Shown here in pieces: positions 10,469 through 21,077 of a stretch of DNA of 64,000 nt. The notes beneath the pieces were generated by a model, which saw nothing but the letters and a program-made list of their open reading frames with translations, was not told where the DNA came from and made no database searches. Source of the DNA: Acephala macrosclerotiorum (Eukaryota; Ascomycota; Leotiomycetes; Helotiales; Mollisiaceae); assembly GCA_014904845.1 (NCBI GenBank), contig MU119254.1, forward strand, positions 62,001 through 126,000. The letters are read 5' to 3'. The position numbers and the translations under genes are program-made. Every line of letters starts with the position of its first letter. Positions within the stretch are counted from its first letter, which is position 1.

Positions 10469-12466
10469 ATGTCTTCCACAAATCAGCGCCACACGGTCTT
10501 CTTGACTCGGGAGGAAGATAAGCGTATGCGAAAAACGTTCAAGGACCGATTGAAGAAATGTCACGAGCTCGAAGGCCAGCCACGAGAACCTACTGATGCG
10601 AAATCCCTTTCGAATTCAGTGGTATCGGCTTCTCTACTATCAGACATGGCCGCAGCCGAGCCCCTGTTCGAGGCACAAAAAAATCGGTTGGATACCGTGG
10701 TGGCTTTTGCCGTCGGATCCCCTTACCTTCCTTGCACCATCTCACTCGAGGACCTGCAAACTATGAAACTATCCGATCTCCGCATAGACACGCATCATCG
10801 TGGCAGCAAGCTCACTGTCCGGCGCGTGGCTCCCGTGGTCACGCTCAAGGCGTATTCTTGGACTGTTGTCAAGGATGGATCTTCTGATGAGACGGAACGA
10901 CTGGAGATTTCATTGCACAAGTCAAAGCACGGCCAAGATATCTTGGAGTCGGCGTCTACATTTGAGATCAAGGAACCGTATTTCACCTTCAGCGATCAAG
11001 GTGAGCCTACGATTCGAATTGACCATCCTTCTGATCTTGTTATTGGCACGTCCGCCGAGGAAGTTGGAGACTCCAAATTCACGGTCTCTGCTACAACTCT
11101 TCCAGCTTCTGAAACCAAGACAGCCAAGGAGTGGAAAGAGGCAGGCAATGCAGCACTCAAACAAAAGGATCTACCACTCTCTCACGCGAACTACACCCAG
11201 GGTATCAAATTAGTCACCGCGGACGGCACACCGAAAGAAGATGCAACCTGGGATCTCTTCCGCAACCGCGCCCACGTCAACCTCGCCCTCAATCGCCTCG
11301 ACGAAGCAAAATCAGACGCCCTCTCCTCTCTCACCAACCTCTCAGACGAGCGACATAAAGAACTTGACGCAAAAGCCTACTCCCGCGCCGGCACCGCAGC
11401 CTACAACCTCGGTTCCTTCCTCGAAGCCAAACGTCTCTTCGAAGAACAGCAAAAACTCACACCCGGAGATAAAGACGCGACAGCCCGTCTAAAAATGGCC
11501 GAGAAACGTCTCAAAGAGCAAGAGTCCGGCGTCTACGATTTCAAGAAAATCAAAGCCTCCCTCTTAATGGGCCATCGCCCCGTCGATGCCGCAAACTTCC
11601 TCAACAAGGTCGAGATTAAAGACAGTCCTGGACGAGGCCGTGGTCTCTTCGCGACCTGTGCCATGAAATCTGGCGATATCGTCATGGCCGAAAAACCATT
11701 TTGCGTTGTCTGGGGACACGAAGAAACAGCATTGACAGCTATGACGTACGATAGTCGCGATGACAGGATACGAGTCTTCCCCGCCGGTCTATGCAGATCC
11801 ATCGTTCAAAAACTTCGCGACAATCCCTCGCAGGTGGAAAAAGTCATGGATCTCTACGGCGACTACAAGGGTCTTGAGAAGCAACTCATCATGCGAGATT
11901 CCGGACCAGTGATTGACGCATTCCAAGTCCACGACATCGTCGCTCGAAATGCTTTCGGTCCTGGTCCCGCCTACACGGGACGTCATCAAGGAAATGAAGA
12001 AGATAGTAACGCGAGCGCTGGTCTTTGGGTAATAGCTGCGTATATAAACCACTCCTGCATCCCTAATGCGAAGATAGAGTACGCCGGCGACCTCATGGTG
12101 TTATGCGCTACTCGAAAAATCGCTTCCGGAGAGGAGATTTCACATAGTTATGATGGATCTAGTGATTATGATGCTAGGAGTGCGGCGTTGATGAATACCT
12201 GGGGCTTTGCTTGTGATTGTAAGCTGTGTGTTGCGGAGAAGGGGGATAGCCCGGAGGTGAGGAAGAAGAGGCGGGAGTTGGAGGGTGAAGCGGAGGCTTT
12301 GGTGGAGGGGGAGGTGCCGGGAAGGGCGAGGAGGATGGTTGTGCTGAAGGCGAAGAGGCTAGAGAAATCGATTGGTGAGACGTATGATGGAAAGAGGTAT
12401 AAGGGCCTGCCTCGTATGGCGCTGTTGAGGATTGAGAAGTGGCTTGCTGAAGCGAATGCTCGATGA
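10469..12466 (+). CDS. TPR and SET domain protein (SMYD-like putative methyltransferase)
   Basis: I start at the ATG at 10469 (MSSTNQRHTVFL); the open frame extends 93 bp further upstream but begins without an ATG and crosses a good splice donor. The 665-aa product has an N-terminal helical region, tetratricopeptide repeats at about 218-345 (EWKEAGNAALKQKDL.., AYSRAGTAAYNLGSF..) and a split SET domain from about 383 (GRGRGLFAT) to 555, with the S-adenosylmethionine/active-site motif YINHSCIPNA and EISHSYD. A cysteine cluster WGFACDCKLC follows at about 580. SET-TPR proteins of this SMYD-like type are putative protein lysine methyltransferases in nucleus or cytosol; the target is unknown. No intron interrupts the coding part. 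Confidence 0.88.
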   Translation: MSSTNQRHTVFLTREEDKRMRKTFKDRLKKCHELEGQPREPTDAKSLSNSVVSASLLSDMAAAEPLFEAQKNRLDTVVAFAVGSPYLPCTISLEDLQTMKLSDLRIDTHHRGSKLTVRRVAPVVTLKAYSWTVVKDGSSDETERLEISLHKSKHGQDILESASTFEIKEPYFTFSDQGEPTIRIDHPSDLVIGTSAEEVGDSKFTVSATTLPASETKTAKEWKEAGNAALKQKDLPLSHANYTQGIKLVTADGTPKEDATWDLFRNRAHVNLALNRLDEAKSDALSSLTNLSDERHKELDAKAYSRAGTAAYNLGSFLEAKRLFEEQQKLTPGDKDATARLKMAEKRLKEQESGVYDFKKIKASLLMGHRPVDAANFLNKVEIKDSPGRGRGLFATCAMKSGDIVMAEKPFCVVWGHEETALTAMTYDSRDDRIRVFPAGLCRSIVQKLRDNPSQVEKVMDLYGDYKGLEKQLIMRDSGPVIDAFQVHDIVARNAFGPGPAYTGRHQGNEEDSNASAGLWVIAAYINHSCIPNAKIEYAGDLMVLCATRKIASGEEISHSYDGSSDYDARSAALMNTWGFACDCKLCVAEKGDSPEVRKKRRELEGEAEALVEGEVPGRARRMVVLKAKRLEKSIGETYDGKRYKGLPRMALLRIEKWLAEANAR

Positions 12467-13247
12467 GCTTTGGGAGGCTTCTCGGACTTTCAAGTCAGTC
12501 ACACTTACTAGGACAATGGAGCCGATAATCCTGAGCTCCTGACTGTCCATTTCCGATGTCTCTAGTCGATTGGAATAGGGCAGACGGGTACGAATTACCG
12601 AAATCTTGTTTAGGAGGCACGATGAAAGGTTTTATTCTCCCAAAAACTGAGGGTTTAGCCGCAAAACCACGTGAGTTATTATTAATTTTGGTTTTTAGCT
12701 AGCCAAAAGTTGAGAGTTAGTCGTAAAATTACTTGAGTTATTATTAACTTTTAACCAAAGAAAAACTACGTAAACTATTTTTAACCTTTAAAAGATAATT
12801 ACAAAGATTATTATAAAAAATAAAGTATTACAAAAAAGGGAATAAACTCGCCGCGCCGCGGCTTAAGAAGATAATACTTAAGATATTAAAAGGTAGGCTT
12901 GAAAATTAAATAGGACTTCGAGGTTGTTTCGGGCAGTATGGCGCCAGCGCCCCTACTTGTAGAAGGAGGGCAACAGTATGGTCACGTGACTCTGAAATTG
13001 CTCACGCTGCACGCTGCAACGGCAAATCGGCTGAAACTGTGCTCGATAGCTCTTTAATAAAATGATAAGAGATATATCGTCCTGCTTAATTTTCTCTCGT
13101 TTGAATTTGCATTTTGCTTTTTTGTTTCAGGCCTCGCTGCTGCCTATCAGCCTCGGCGTCAATTCGTCAGTCACGAGTAATCTATATCTGCTCTTCTTTT
13201 CATGATTTCCTTTCCCTCTTTCGGTTTTGGGTCATCATAACGAAAGG
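12467..13247. other. intergenic with AT-rich decayed repeat
   Basis: The AT content rises sharply between about 12640 and 12840, where a diverged 63-bp tandem repeat lies (listed separately). GTCACGTGAC occurs at 12981-12990, 258 bp before the HET start codon, the same motif as upstream of the ankyrin gene. Confidence 0.55.
12640..12830. repeat. diverged AT-rich tandem repeat, period about 63 bp
   Basis: CCAAAAACTGAGGGTTTAGC at 12640 recurs at 12703 as CCAAAAGTTGAGAGTTAGTC; both are followed by TGAGTTATTATTAA. Two more weakly matching AT-rich copies follow to about 12830. Most differences between the first two copies are C/T or G/A changes, as expected from repeat-induced point mutation or cytosine deamination. 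Confidence 0.6.
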
Positions 13248-15323
13248 ATGTCAGCTGTAAGTGCGGTGCCTGGAGTGGCTCAATCCCCTTCATCACAAAA
13301 GAGCGCAGCTTTACGACGGCTCGAGGCTCTGCTGTCTCACATTTGCTCGTATGCCCCCCATAAATCAGGGTCATTTGGAAAACATGCTTACAGTATCAGG
13401 AGGAGAGAATCGGATGATGAGTCACCCGCCCTCACTTCCAATCAATCAAAGACCGGCCTGGCATACCCGCGCTTAGCAAAAGGTCAAAAGACGAGGCTCT
13501 TATTTCTAGAACCAGGGGTTCACGAAGACGACCTACGGTGTCATTTGGAGACGGTGGAATCTCTTCTTAAGCATAGATATCAAGCACTTTCATATGTTTG
13601 GGGCGAGGAAGGAGGACCCCACTCAATATGGTGCAACCAGTTGAAGCTACCGATTACGGCGAATCTTGATGCAGCCTTAAGACGATTGCGCTACCCTGAC
13701 CGAGCACGCCGCTTATGGGTCGATGCAATATGTATCAATCAAGCAGATGATGCAGAAAGGAGCCATCAGGTTCAAAATATGCAAGAAATATACGCATGCG
13801 CCTCCAGGGTCATCATCTGGCTGGGAGAGGAATCAAAGGCCGATGCACTTGCCTTCGACTCTTTGCAACGACTCCACGACCGGCAACGATCTCCTTTGCA
13901 ACTCGGGTTATATAGAAACAGCCCGACTCAGGGCCGGTCTGGAAATTCATACAGACTTACATTAGCTAGCTCTCGAGCGCAGCCTTCCAGACCAGCATTG
14001 GCTGATGTTGAAGGCAACCATATGGTGGCTTTGCTTTCCCGTGAGTGGTTCCGCCGCACGTGGGTCATTCAAGAGGCGGCGAGTGCGAAGCATGCTATTG
14101 TCGTGTGTGGCGCGAAGTCCATGCATTGGGAGCACTTCGCCTCTGCATGTATGACTTTGCAAGATGGCTCTCTTCCGCTGACTCAATTTGAAGGAGTTGA
14201 AGGCATCAGAGAAGGAGATGCAAGATATGCTCTTGAAATCATCTTTGCTATCGAGATAGCCAGAAGGGCCCAAAGTGGTCCACTGACCATGTCTCTCTTC
14301 CACATCCTCGTCGCTACTTGCTCAAGCCATTGCAAAGATGATCGCGATAAAATCTTCGCTGTTATCGGATTATCAAAAGATCCCACGGAGAGACAACTTT
14401 TGACGCCTAATTATGAGATCAGTGAAGACCATGTTCTCAAATTGTTCCAACAATTTGCTGTGTTCGACAGCGTCTATCACCGGAGTCTGAGGATTCTATC
14501 TTGTGCTTCTGGCCCTCAGAAGGGCAATAAAAGACACATACCTTCTTGGGTTCCAGATTGGAGGAGATTGAAAAATTGCCATCCGTTCGTTCGATATAGT
14601 GACCGGACTCAATTTTGTGCTTCTGGCAGAATGGGCCCAGAAGCATACTACTCTAATTCACGCGACCTTCTCAATGTTACCGGCAAAATTGTGGATACGA
14701 TTGTGCAAATTGGCCCAGAGTCCAAATTCACCAAAGTTATTGGGCTTTTCGAACTAGATGAAAATGTTGTCTTTGATCTGGAAGAGAGTTTAAAATGGCT
14801 GGAGGGGTGTCAAGAATTAGCTCTTCAAAGTTATGAGGGGAAGAAATCGGATCGTCAAGAACAATTCTGGAGGACGATGGCATGTGGCTTGACGGGGGAA
14901 GGCTTTCCAGTCCCAAGTCAGTACTCGAAATATTTTGAGAGCTACATGGACTGCCTCGCTACAGCGCCTAAAAGACTTCGAAAGTACTTGCTCGGGCTGC
15001 CAGAATCCCGCAGGCAGTTTCTATTTATAGAGGAGGTGATGCCAAACTCTCAGCAGCATGCACTCATTGAGGCATCCTTGGATCATTGGGCGTCGTCACG
15101 TCGGTTCTGCATTACACAGAAGGGTAGACTAGCCTTTGTGCCTAGTGATGCCCAAGAAGGGGACATTATCACGATCTTGTTTGGCGGCGAAGTGCCTTAC
15201 GTTCTCCGGCCACTGATTGGGCATGGCTGGCACAATGTTGTTGGAGAATGTTATGTAGATGGCATTATGTTCGGCGAAGGCTTGTCAGATGAGGCACGGT
15301 CAAAGATTTTCCAACTGTGGTGA
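13248..15323 (+). CDS. heterokaryon incompatibility (HET) domain protein, intact
   Basis: An intronless 691-aa protein. The start is the ATG at 13248 (MSAVSAVPG); no earlier ATG is in frame. The HET domain begins near residue 108, with the classical blocks YQALSYVWGEE, then PITANLDAALRRLR, LWVDAICINQADDAERSHQV and VIIWLGEES. It continues through WFRRTWVIQEAA to the conserved DDRDKIFAVIGL region. HET domains are TIR-like and trigger cell death in fungal non-self recognition; many HET paralogues have no known partner. The C-terminal 300 residues are typical of the family (IPSWVPDWRR..) but carry no named domain. Unlike the HET loci at 15.7, 30.3 and 31.9 kb, it has no internal stop. Confidence 0.92.
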   Translation: MSAVSAVPGVAQSPSSQKSAALRRLEALLSHICSYAPHKSGSFGKHAYSIRRRESDDESPALTSNQSKTGLAYPRLAKGQKTRLLFLEPGVHEDDLRCHLETVESLLKHRYQALSYVWGEEGGPHSIWCNQLKLPITANLDAALRRLRYPDRARRLWVDAICINQADDAERSHQVQNMQEIYACASRVIIWLGEESKADALAFDSLQRLHDRQRSPLQLGLYRNSPTQGRSGNSYRLTLASSRAQPSRPALADVEGNHMVALLSREWFRRTWVIQEAASAKHAIVVCGAKSMHWEHFASACMTLQDGSLPLTQFEGVEGIREGDARYALEIIFAIEIARRAQSGPLTMSLFHILVATCSSHCKDDRDKIFAVIGLSKDPTERQLLTPNYEISEDHVLKLFQQFAVFDSVYHRSLRILSCASGPQKGNKRHIPSWVPDWRRLKNCHPFVRYSDRTQFCASGRMGPEAYYSNSRDLLNVTGKIVDTIVQIGPESKFTKVIGLFELDENVVFDLEESLKWLEGCQELALQSYEGKKSDRQEQFWRTMACGLTGEGFPVPSQYSKYFESYMDCLATAPKRLRKYLLGLPESRRQFLFIEEVMPNSQQHALIEASLDHWASSRRFCITQKGRLAFVPSDAQEGDIITILFGGEVPYVLRPLIGHGWHNVVGECYVDGIMFGEGLSDEARSKIFQLW

Positions 15324-15675
15324 AATCTAACACTTTTGGCAAAGTATATATCGCCCATGTTCGAGGCAGCTGGTGTTCGTCGAGACTGGTGTTGGAGAGG
15401 CTGGTTCTTGCGGACAGTGTTGATCTCGCATACCAAGGGCGAACCAGCTTTCAAAGAATACCAAACCCAAACTCCCCCCCTCCCTTGGGCCAAATTATTC
15501 TTACTGTGTACAATCCCCAAAGGAGTCTTGAAATATGCATAGAGAATCGATCTAGATGTATTGACACCCAAGCCTTTCTGCAACTTTAAACGCATTTTTG
15601 AATGTCTGAGCTAGAGCGGTCATGCCAAGTCCGTCAAAGAAATTATCTTTGGTCTCTTTTGCGAGATTTGAAGAA
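15324..15675. other. intergenic between convergent HET loci
   Basis: No gene is supported. It lies between the 3' end of the intact HET gene and the decayed HET-like relic on the minus strand. Confidence 0.45.
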
Positions 15676-16450
15676 TTAAGCAGACCTCCTGCAATGGCTC
15701 ACGGTTATGTACTCCACTTCACCACACATGCTTGAAGTATTACAAAGACAAACATGACCAATAGCTGGTTTGTTTAGCTCCAACAGTCGCGTCGGCATTC
15801 TGAGCCCCGTCCGAGCAGATTGACATTCAGTATGTGTTGATATACATTCCTGGAGCCAATTTTCAGCAAGATCCAAGGCAGTCTGCGTTACAGTGCTGGC
15901 TTTGAGAGAGCTGGTTAGGTATGTAGCCGCCAGCACTGACCTGAAAACGGTCGCTTTAGACAAGCTACCCCATGCGCTAATCATGTGGGATATTACTTAC
16001 TATCCGTCTGATCGAATTTCCAAGGATTAAACCGATATGCAAGTTCTCTAAACCAACAATGGGCCTATTCGTTGTGTGTATTTACTCTAACTTCATTGTC
16101 GACAAATCTCACTCGTCGAGTAATAGATATTGCACTATGCATTTATGGCTGTCCTCCTGCGTTGTCTATTACTATTGCCTACAACATTCTATCGCTTAGA
16201 AAGCAATGTTTTACACCGTCTTCAAGCTTCTCAAGTGACCAGAGATCATGATTATCGCGATACCGACGGAATCTCCCGCAACGTGGTCGAAGGTTCTAAT
16301 ATCTCTTGCGCTTCCCTCGAAACAAGTCCCCACATCGGTCACACAACATGTCCATGCCTTCAGTCAACCTCAGGAATATGCTTTTGTGCCATGGTGCTAA
16401 AGCCTTTCGTGCAAACGTTGCAGCTTCAGTTGCCCCAGCTCTGCCGTGCA
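15676..16450 (-). pseudogene. decayed HET-family gene fragment
   Basis: Minus-strand pieces resemble the second major class of fungal HET proteins. Near 16400 lies MLCDRCGDLFRGK, and shortly after it DLWSLEKLEDGVKHCFL, similar to the N-terminal region in which Cys-rich blocks precede the HET domain. At 15984-15676 a longer piece contains WLQECISTHTECQSARTGLR, MPTRLLEL and YITVSHC, matching the familiar C..H..C, PTRLLDV and Y..LSHCWG blocks. The frame ends in a stop just where the tryptophan-glycine of SHCWG is expected, and the pieces sit in different frames with stops between them. A GTAAGT near 15998 may be a remnant splice donor. The remaining HET domain is missing, so this is a truncated relic. 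Confidence 0.5.
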
Positions 16451-16688
16451 TCCCAGTACCTTCTATTCTTTGATTATGACTTAAGATTTGCACTATTTCT
16501 ATATATCATGCTAGTAAGTAGTGTTAGGGCGAATAGCGTTGAGGCAAATCATATTAGAGGAAAATAGCGTTGGAGACAATCAATGCTAGAGGGAGTTTAG
16601 CTCATACTGGGCAATTTGTTCTGGATACATGAATTGTTGATTTGATGAGAGTCTGAGCATAAAAACACGTTTAAAGAACAAAACCCGC

Positions 16689-17645
16689 TCAATGCAACAT
16701 ACGGCGGACCCACTTTGATCGTGTCTCACGAGCGACGACTGACAATTTCGCATTGGGCGCCAACAAATCGAATCCGTGAAAACCCCCAGCCCAAGCGTGC
16801 AATTCTGCTTGTACTCCAGCTTTCCATAACAGAGTAGCATAGTTGACGGCCTCGTCTCTGAAAACCTCCGCAGATCCCACATCAATGAACGTTGGTGGTA
16901 GCCCCGAAAGATCCTTCGCACGTGCAGGAGCAGCATAGATGCTGACACCATCTCCCCCACGACGTCCACCAAGCAGACATGTCCACCCGGTAAGGTTACT
17001 CCCTCTGCTCCAAGTCCCTTCTCCTACATACTGATTGCTTGAAACCGTCTCATTGCGGTCGTCAAGCATGGGGCAAATCAGAACCTGCGCGCATAATTGA
17101 GGACCTCCACGATCACGACTGAGTAAAGCCGTTCCTGCAGCGAGTCCTCCTCCAGCTGAGGATCCCGCGATCATTAACTTTTTTGGATCAATTCTGAGCT
17201 CATCTAAATGCTCATGCACCCACAACAATGCGGCGTAGCAATCTTCGAGGGGTGCCGGATCCGGGTGCTCCGGGGGTAGTCGGTATTCTACAGACACGCA
17301 AATGGCGTTGTGCTCCTCAACCCAGTCCAGTACGGTTCCGATACCTAGAAAGCGATTTCCAGCAATCATGCCGCCGCCATGCGTATAGAAGATCCCGGGA
17401 TAGGTGATTGTAGAAGACTGTCCTGCTGTGGAACGGATGATGGAGATGATGATGTCGCCCTGAGGTCCGGCGATCTTTCGTTCTTCGTGGATCACTGCTC
17501 TTCCTTCCAATGCCTGGTCGCAAGTTGGGGCAGACATCTCTCGGAGGTAGGCGATCATGTCGAGGGTGACTGTAGGCGAAAATTTCATTGCTGCCAGTAT
17601 AGGTTCTAATTCGGAATCGTATGGTGGGTGAGGATCGGAAGACAT
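16689..17645 (-). CDS. alpha/beta-hydrolase fold-3 esterase (HSL family)
   Basis: An intronless 318-aa protein. I start at the ATG at 17643-17645 (MSSDPHPPYD); further upstream the frame has no ATG. The oxyanion-hole motif HGGG is at residues 89-92 and the nucleophile elbow GSSAG at 161-165 (Ser163). The catalytic acid is probably Asp264 (EVFRDEA) and the base His290 (GGFHGFD). These are the hallmarks of the hormone-sensitive-lipase-like carboxylesterase/arylacetamide deacetylase group. Expected activity is hydrolysis of short-chain esters, lactones or acetyl groups; the substrate is unknown. No signal peptide is seen, so it is probably intracellular. It lies divergent from the MFS transporter across about 650 bp. 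Confidence 0.9.
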   Translation of the reverse strand: MSSDPHPPYDSELEPILAAMKFSPTVTLDMIAYLREMSAPTCDQALEGRAVIHEERKIAGPQGDIIISIIRSTAGQSSTITYPGIFYTHGGGMIAGNRFLGIGTVLDWVEEHNAICVSVEYRLPPEHPDPAPLEDCYAALLWVHEHLDELRIDPKKLMIAGSSAGGGLAAGTALLSRDRGGPQLCAQVLICPMLDDRNETVSSNQYVGEGTWSRGSNLTGWTCLLGGRRGGDGVSIYAAPARAKDLSGLPPTFIDVGSAEVFRDEAVNYATLLWKAGVQAELHAWAGGFHGFDLLAPNAKLSVVARETRSKWVRRMLH

Positions 17646-18300
17646 TTTGAGTGATGAAGGTTGGTAGAATAACGAACACGATGTGCTGAATGTCTGGAAT
17701 GAATGGAAGGTGATAGTAATGATTATGGGACGGAAGATCAACTACTTATCAAGTATATTCCAAGACAACTTGAGGCGGCGAAATCTTCGTCTTCGCTGTC
17801 GTCTTCGTCTTCGTCTTCTCGTTCGGGGATCGAGGAATGAGGTTGTTGCCCCACTCGAGTTTCTGGCTAGCCCCAACCACGAAGCGAACGCGAACACGAC
17901 GAGTGCCCACCTTCCCTACAGGACTTTGATACAACAGAAGTGAAAATGTCGATAATTCTTGAAGCTTTATTCATTGAGTTGCTCTTTCTTTTCTTTCTAT
18001 GCTACAGTACTTTTCTCCATCGTGGCGTTAGTTCACTCGTAAGTACCAAGAGCCGTCATCCTTCAGTTACTGGTATAGATACGCGACAATACCTCTCTCC
18101 AAACATTACTGCGCAACAGCTAACTTTCAAATGAATATCATGGTTGACCTGCTGCAACTCACCTGTCCCTTCCGCATCTCCTTAAGTATCACCAACATGG
18201 GAACCGAAAGTCTCATCATGTCTTCCGATAGCAGACCATGCAGCGGATCTCTTGGTGATTCTCTTTCTGAGGGCAGAGTACTGGAACTCGCAAAATTTGG
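17646..18300. other. divergent region between esterase and MFS transporter
   Basis: No complete gene. Contains a CTTCGT-type simple repeat at about 17785-17825 and the problematic 5' region of the MFS gene, with candidate ATGs at 18133, 18198 and 18219 that are not in frame with the transporter. Confidence 0.45.
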
Positions 18301-19655
18301 TTGAAGGCTAATGGCGAACAAAGGCCGCTTGCGTCTTCAATCTTTGCCCCGGCGGTTCCACTACTCATGGCAGAGTTCAAGTCGACGAATACCGAGCTGG
18401 GAGCTTTCGTAGTTTCCATATATGTACTTGGCTTTGCAGTTGGCCCTCTGCTCATTGCGCCATTGTCCGAGATGTACGGTCGCCTTATCCTCTACCACAC
18501 CTGCAACGTCCTCTTCGTCGTTTTTACCGCCGCTTGCGCCTTGAGTCCAACCCTTAACGCCTTGATTGTATTTCGCTTCATCGCAGGATACGCGGGCTCG
18601 GCACCCTTGACACTCGGTGGAGGCAGTATTGCCGATATGGTTGCACAAGATCGCCGAGGGGTAGCGATGACTATCTTTGCAATGGGACCATTGCTTGGGC
18701 CAGTCATCGGACCTGTGGCTGGAGGTTACCTCTCAGAGGCTAAAGGATGGAGGTGGATATTCTGGCTTCTGACAATGTTGGGTGGTGCAATAACGATCAG
18801 CGCATTCTTTATCATGAGAGAAACCTATGCGCCGACGATTCTTGAGCATAGGGCGAAAAGACTCCAACGCATCACCAGCAACTTTCATCTCCGCTCTAAG
18901 CTCAATTCTGGTCTCACGCCTCGACAGCTCTTTGCACGTAGCATTATCCGGCCGCTCAAAATGCTCTTTCTTTCTCCGATAGTTCTGGCACTCTCTGTCT
19001 TCATGGCCCTTGGATATGGGTATTTGTATTTGTTATTCACAACATTTACATCGGTCTTCGAAGAACAGTATGGGTTTAACTCTGGAACAGTCGGACTTAC
19101 ATATCTCGGCGTCGGTATTGGAAGCATGATCGGAATGGCTGGAGTAGGTGTAGTCAGCGATACGATTCTGAAGAAGAAATCAGGAACTGGAGAAATGAAA
19201 CCAGAGTACCGACTTCTGCCGATGATATACATGTCACCTTTGATGTGTATTGGATTGTTTTGGTATGGATGGAGCGCATCAGCAAAGACCTTCTGGTTAG
19301 TCCCTATCATCGGAACTGCTATATTTGGGATTGGCTTATTTTCCGCTATGGTGAGCTCTCTCCTGTCTTGAAACATGGCCTTGCCATCGCTAACTTGCCC
19401 AAACAGTCCTGCATCACAACTTACATGGTCGATGCTTTTACTGCTTATGCTGCATCTGCGCTCGCTGCAAATACTGTTCTGCGGTCTATTTTTGGTGCCG
19501 TGCTCCCACTTGTTGGCCAAAAGATGTATGATTCTCTTGGACTGGCTTGGGGAAACTCGCTTCTCGCGTTTGTTGCGTTGGCAATGTGTCCTATCCCTCT
19601 AATCTTCTACCGATATGGAGAGACGATCCGAAAGAGATGGAGTCTAAAACTCTAA
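18301..19655 (+). CDS. MFS multidrug-type transporter, 5' end unresolved or lost
   Basis: Two exons, about 18301-19350 and 19407-19655, join in phase across a 56-nt intron (GTGAGC donor, GCTAAC branch, CAG acceptor). The product is a DHA1-type major facilitator transporter: [18 protein letters not shown] of helix 1, APLSEMYGR (motif A region), the motif C-like [18 protein letters not shown], and the second half ending in [14 protein letters not shown]. About 432 residues are visible against a usual 480-550. The N-terminal tail and first half of helix 1 are missing: the frame is blocked by TGA at 18268 and no ATG lies between it and PLASS. Either an upstream exon is joined by an intron I cannot place, or a deletion has damaged the start. 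It converges with the Zn2Cys6 regulator downstream. Confidence 0.8.
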
Positions 19656-19810
19656 GCGGTGCGAGAGAGAGAGAGAAAGGTAGCCGGGTGTTTACTCACT
19701 CATTGTTTCTGTCTTGACGCCACTATAGGTGATTATGTGATAGCTTACCTTCTTTTAAACAATATTGTTAGAACTACTTAATATATTACTACTTTCTGTA
19801 TTCTCCGAAA

Positions 19811-21077
19811 TCAAAGAATAATGTCTAGAAATTGTACTTGCTGAATTGGCCACTCCATGGCCCACATCCAATCCTCTGGTACAACTGTAAGAAGCCCAAG
19901 TATTTCCCGTTTCGCCATACCCTGTAGCCACCATATCTCGTCCACCAACCCGATAAGCGCGAAGAAATGCGCTGTGATGACCAACGCCCATGGATCATTC
20001 GCTTCCAGAAGTGACATAAATATTGGTGACACCCTGCTCGGGAATGCGAGAAGCTTTCTTCGCAAGGAGTGTGTTTCTTCCCCCCTTTGATTTAAGACAT
20101 AAATCCAATGGAGGTGTTTGACAGCACTTCCATATGCTGTTTCGTTTCCTAGGTCTGCAATACCTGCTAGAGCATCCCATACTCCTGTAAAAGTGGTGTC
20201 CGCTTGCATAATGTCAATCGGAAATTCAGGTACATCAAGCAGTAATGCTTTAAACTTGGAATCCATGATGCGGACCCGACCGGCTGAGGCGATCACGTTT
20301 ACCCCTCGGAGTGCTCGAAACCAAGGTATGGGAGCAACGTAACTTTCTCCACAAACGATTTCTTGCCGCGAAAGCACTGCCTGCAGCGCAATCAAGACAG
20401 AGGACGTGAATAACAGACAAGGATTCTCATCGATCTGAGACAGCATCTCGTTGCAGGTCCTTAGCCCTCTATCGAAATACGCTGAAGCTGCAGATGCCAC
20501 GGAGATATCGGTAGGGTCGAGGGTCTGGAGATGATGGGCAGAAACTCCGAGGAGGATGTCAAGTAATGGGCTAAGTGGTCCACTCTGGAATGCCAACTGG
20601 AATATTTCGGTCGACCATATATAACGCACTGGATCGTCCTGTATCACAGCTCTGCAATAGGTCGAGATTCCTCAGTAATGGACTTAGGTTGGAAAATTGA
20701 AAGTGCTTACATAGTGGAGAACACCATCATTGTGCAATGGTGGATGAGCCGTAGCTCCAGGGGCTGAACCATTCCGAGCGCCCATGTTGGTGGGAGGGTA
20801 ATCGGTGACGAAGGCTTTGCTAACTGCTGCCTATCTGGCCCAGAAATCTGCCGAGGACTTGATACAGAACAAGGCGTACTATTTATCGCCTTAGGCGCGA
20901 AATTGCACGGGATGCCACGCCTTGTGCAATTGCCACAAATTGGCTGTACTTCGTCACACTAGCAAAATCAGTAAACTGCTCCGAATTCGTATCACGCCCT
21001 CAACCTACTTTCACTCTTCTCAATTTGCAAGTCGTGCAGCCTGCTGTGCTCTTCTTGTAAGAACGTCTTGGAGGCAT
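19811..21077 (-). CDS. Zn2Cys6 fungal-type transcription factor
   Basis: Three exons join in phase: 21077-21009, 20958-20711 and 20651-19811, with introns of 50 and 59 nt (GTAGGT..TAG; GTAAGC..CAG). The product has 385 aa. The binuclear zinc cluster is complete at residues 14-41, with Cys14, 17, 24, 31, 34 and 41 (CTTCKLRRVKC and ICGNCTRRGIPC); the first intron falls inside it, directly before Cys24. A Ser/Pro linker follows, then a helical region beginning QPLELRLIHHCTMMVF and continuing VRYIWSTEIFQLAFQ and LLDILLGVSAHHL. This layout matches the short sterol-uptake-control-protein (Upc2-like) group of fungal regulators. It probably acts in the nucleus as a DNA-binding regulator; control of the neighbouring MFS transporter is only an inference from proximity. 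Confidence 0.88.

Noticed and set aside
18885..19520. 211-codon minus-strand frame
   Set aside because: Antisense to the MFS transporter exons; no recognisable content.
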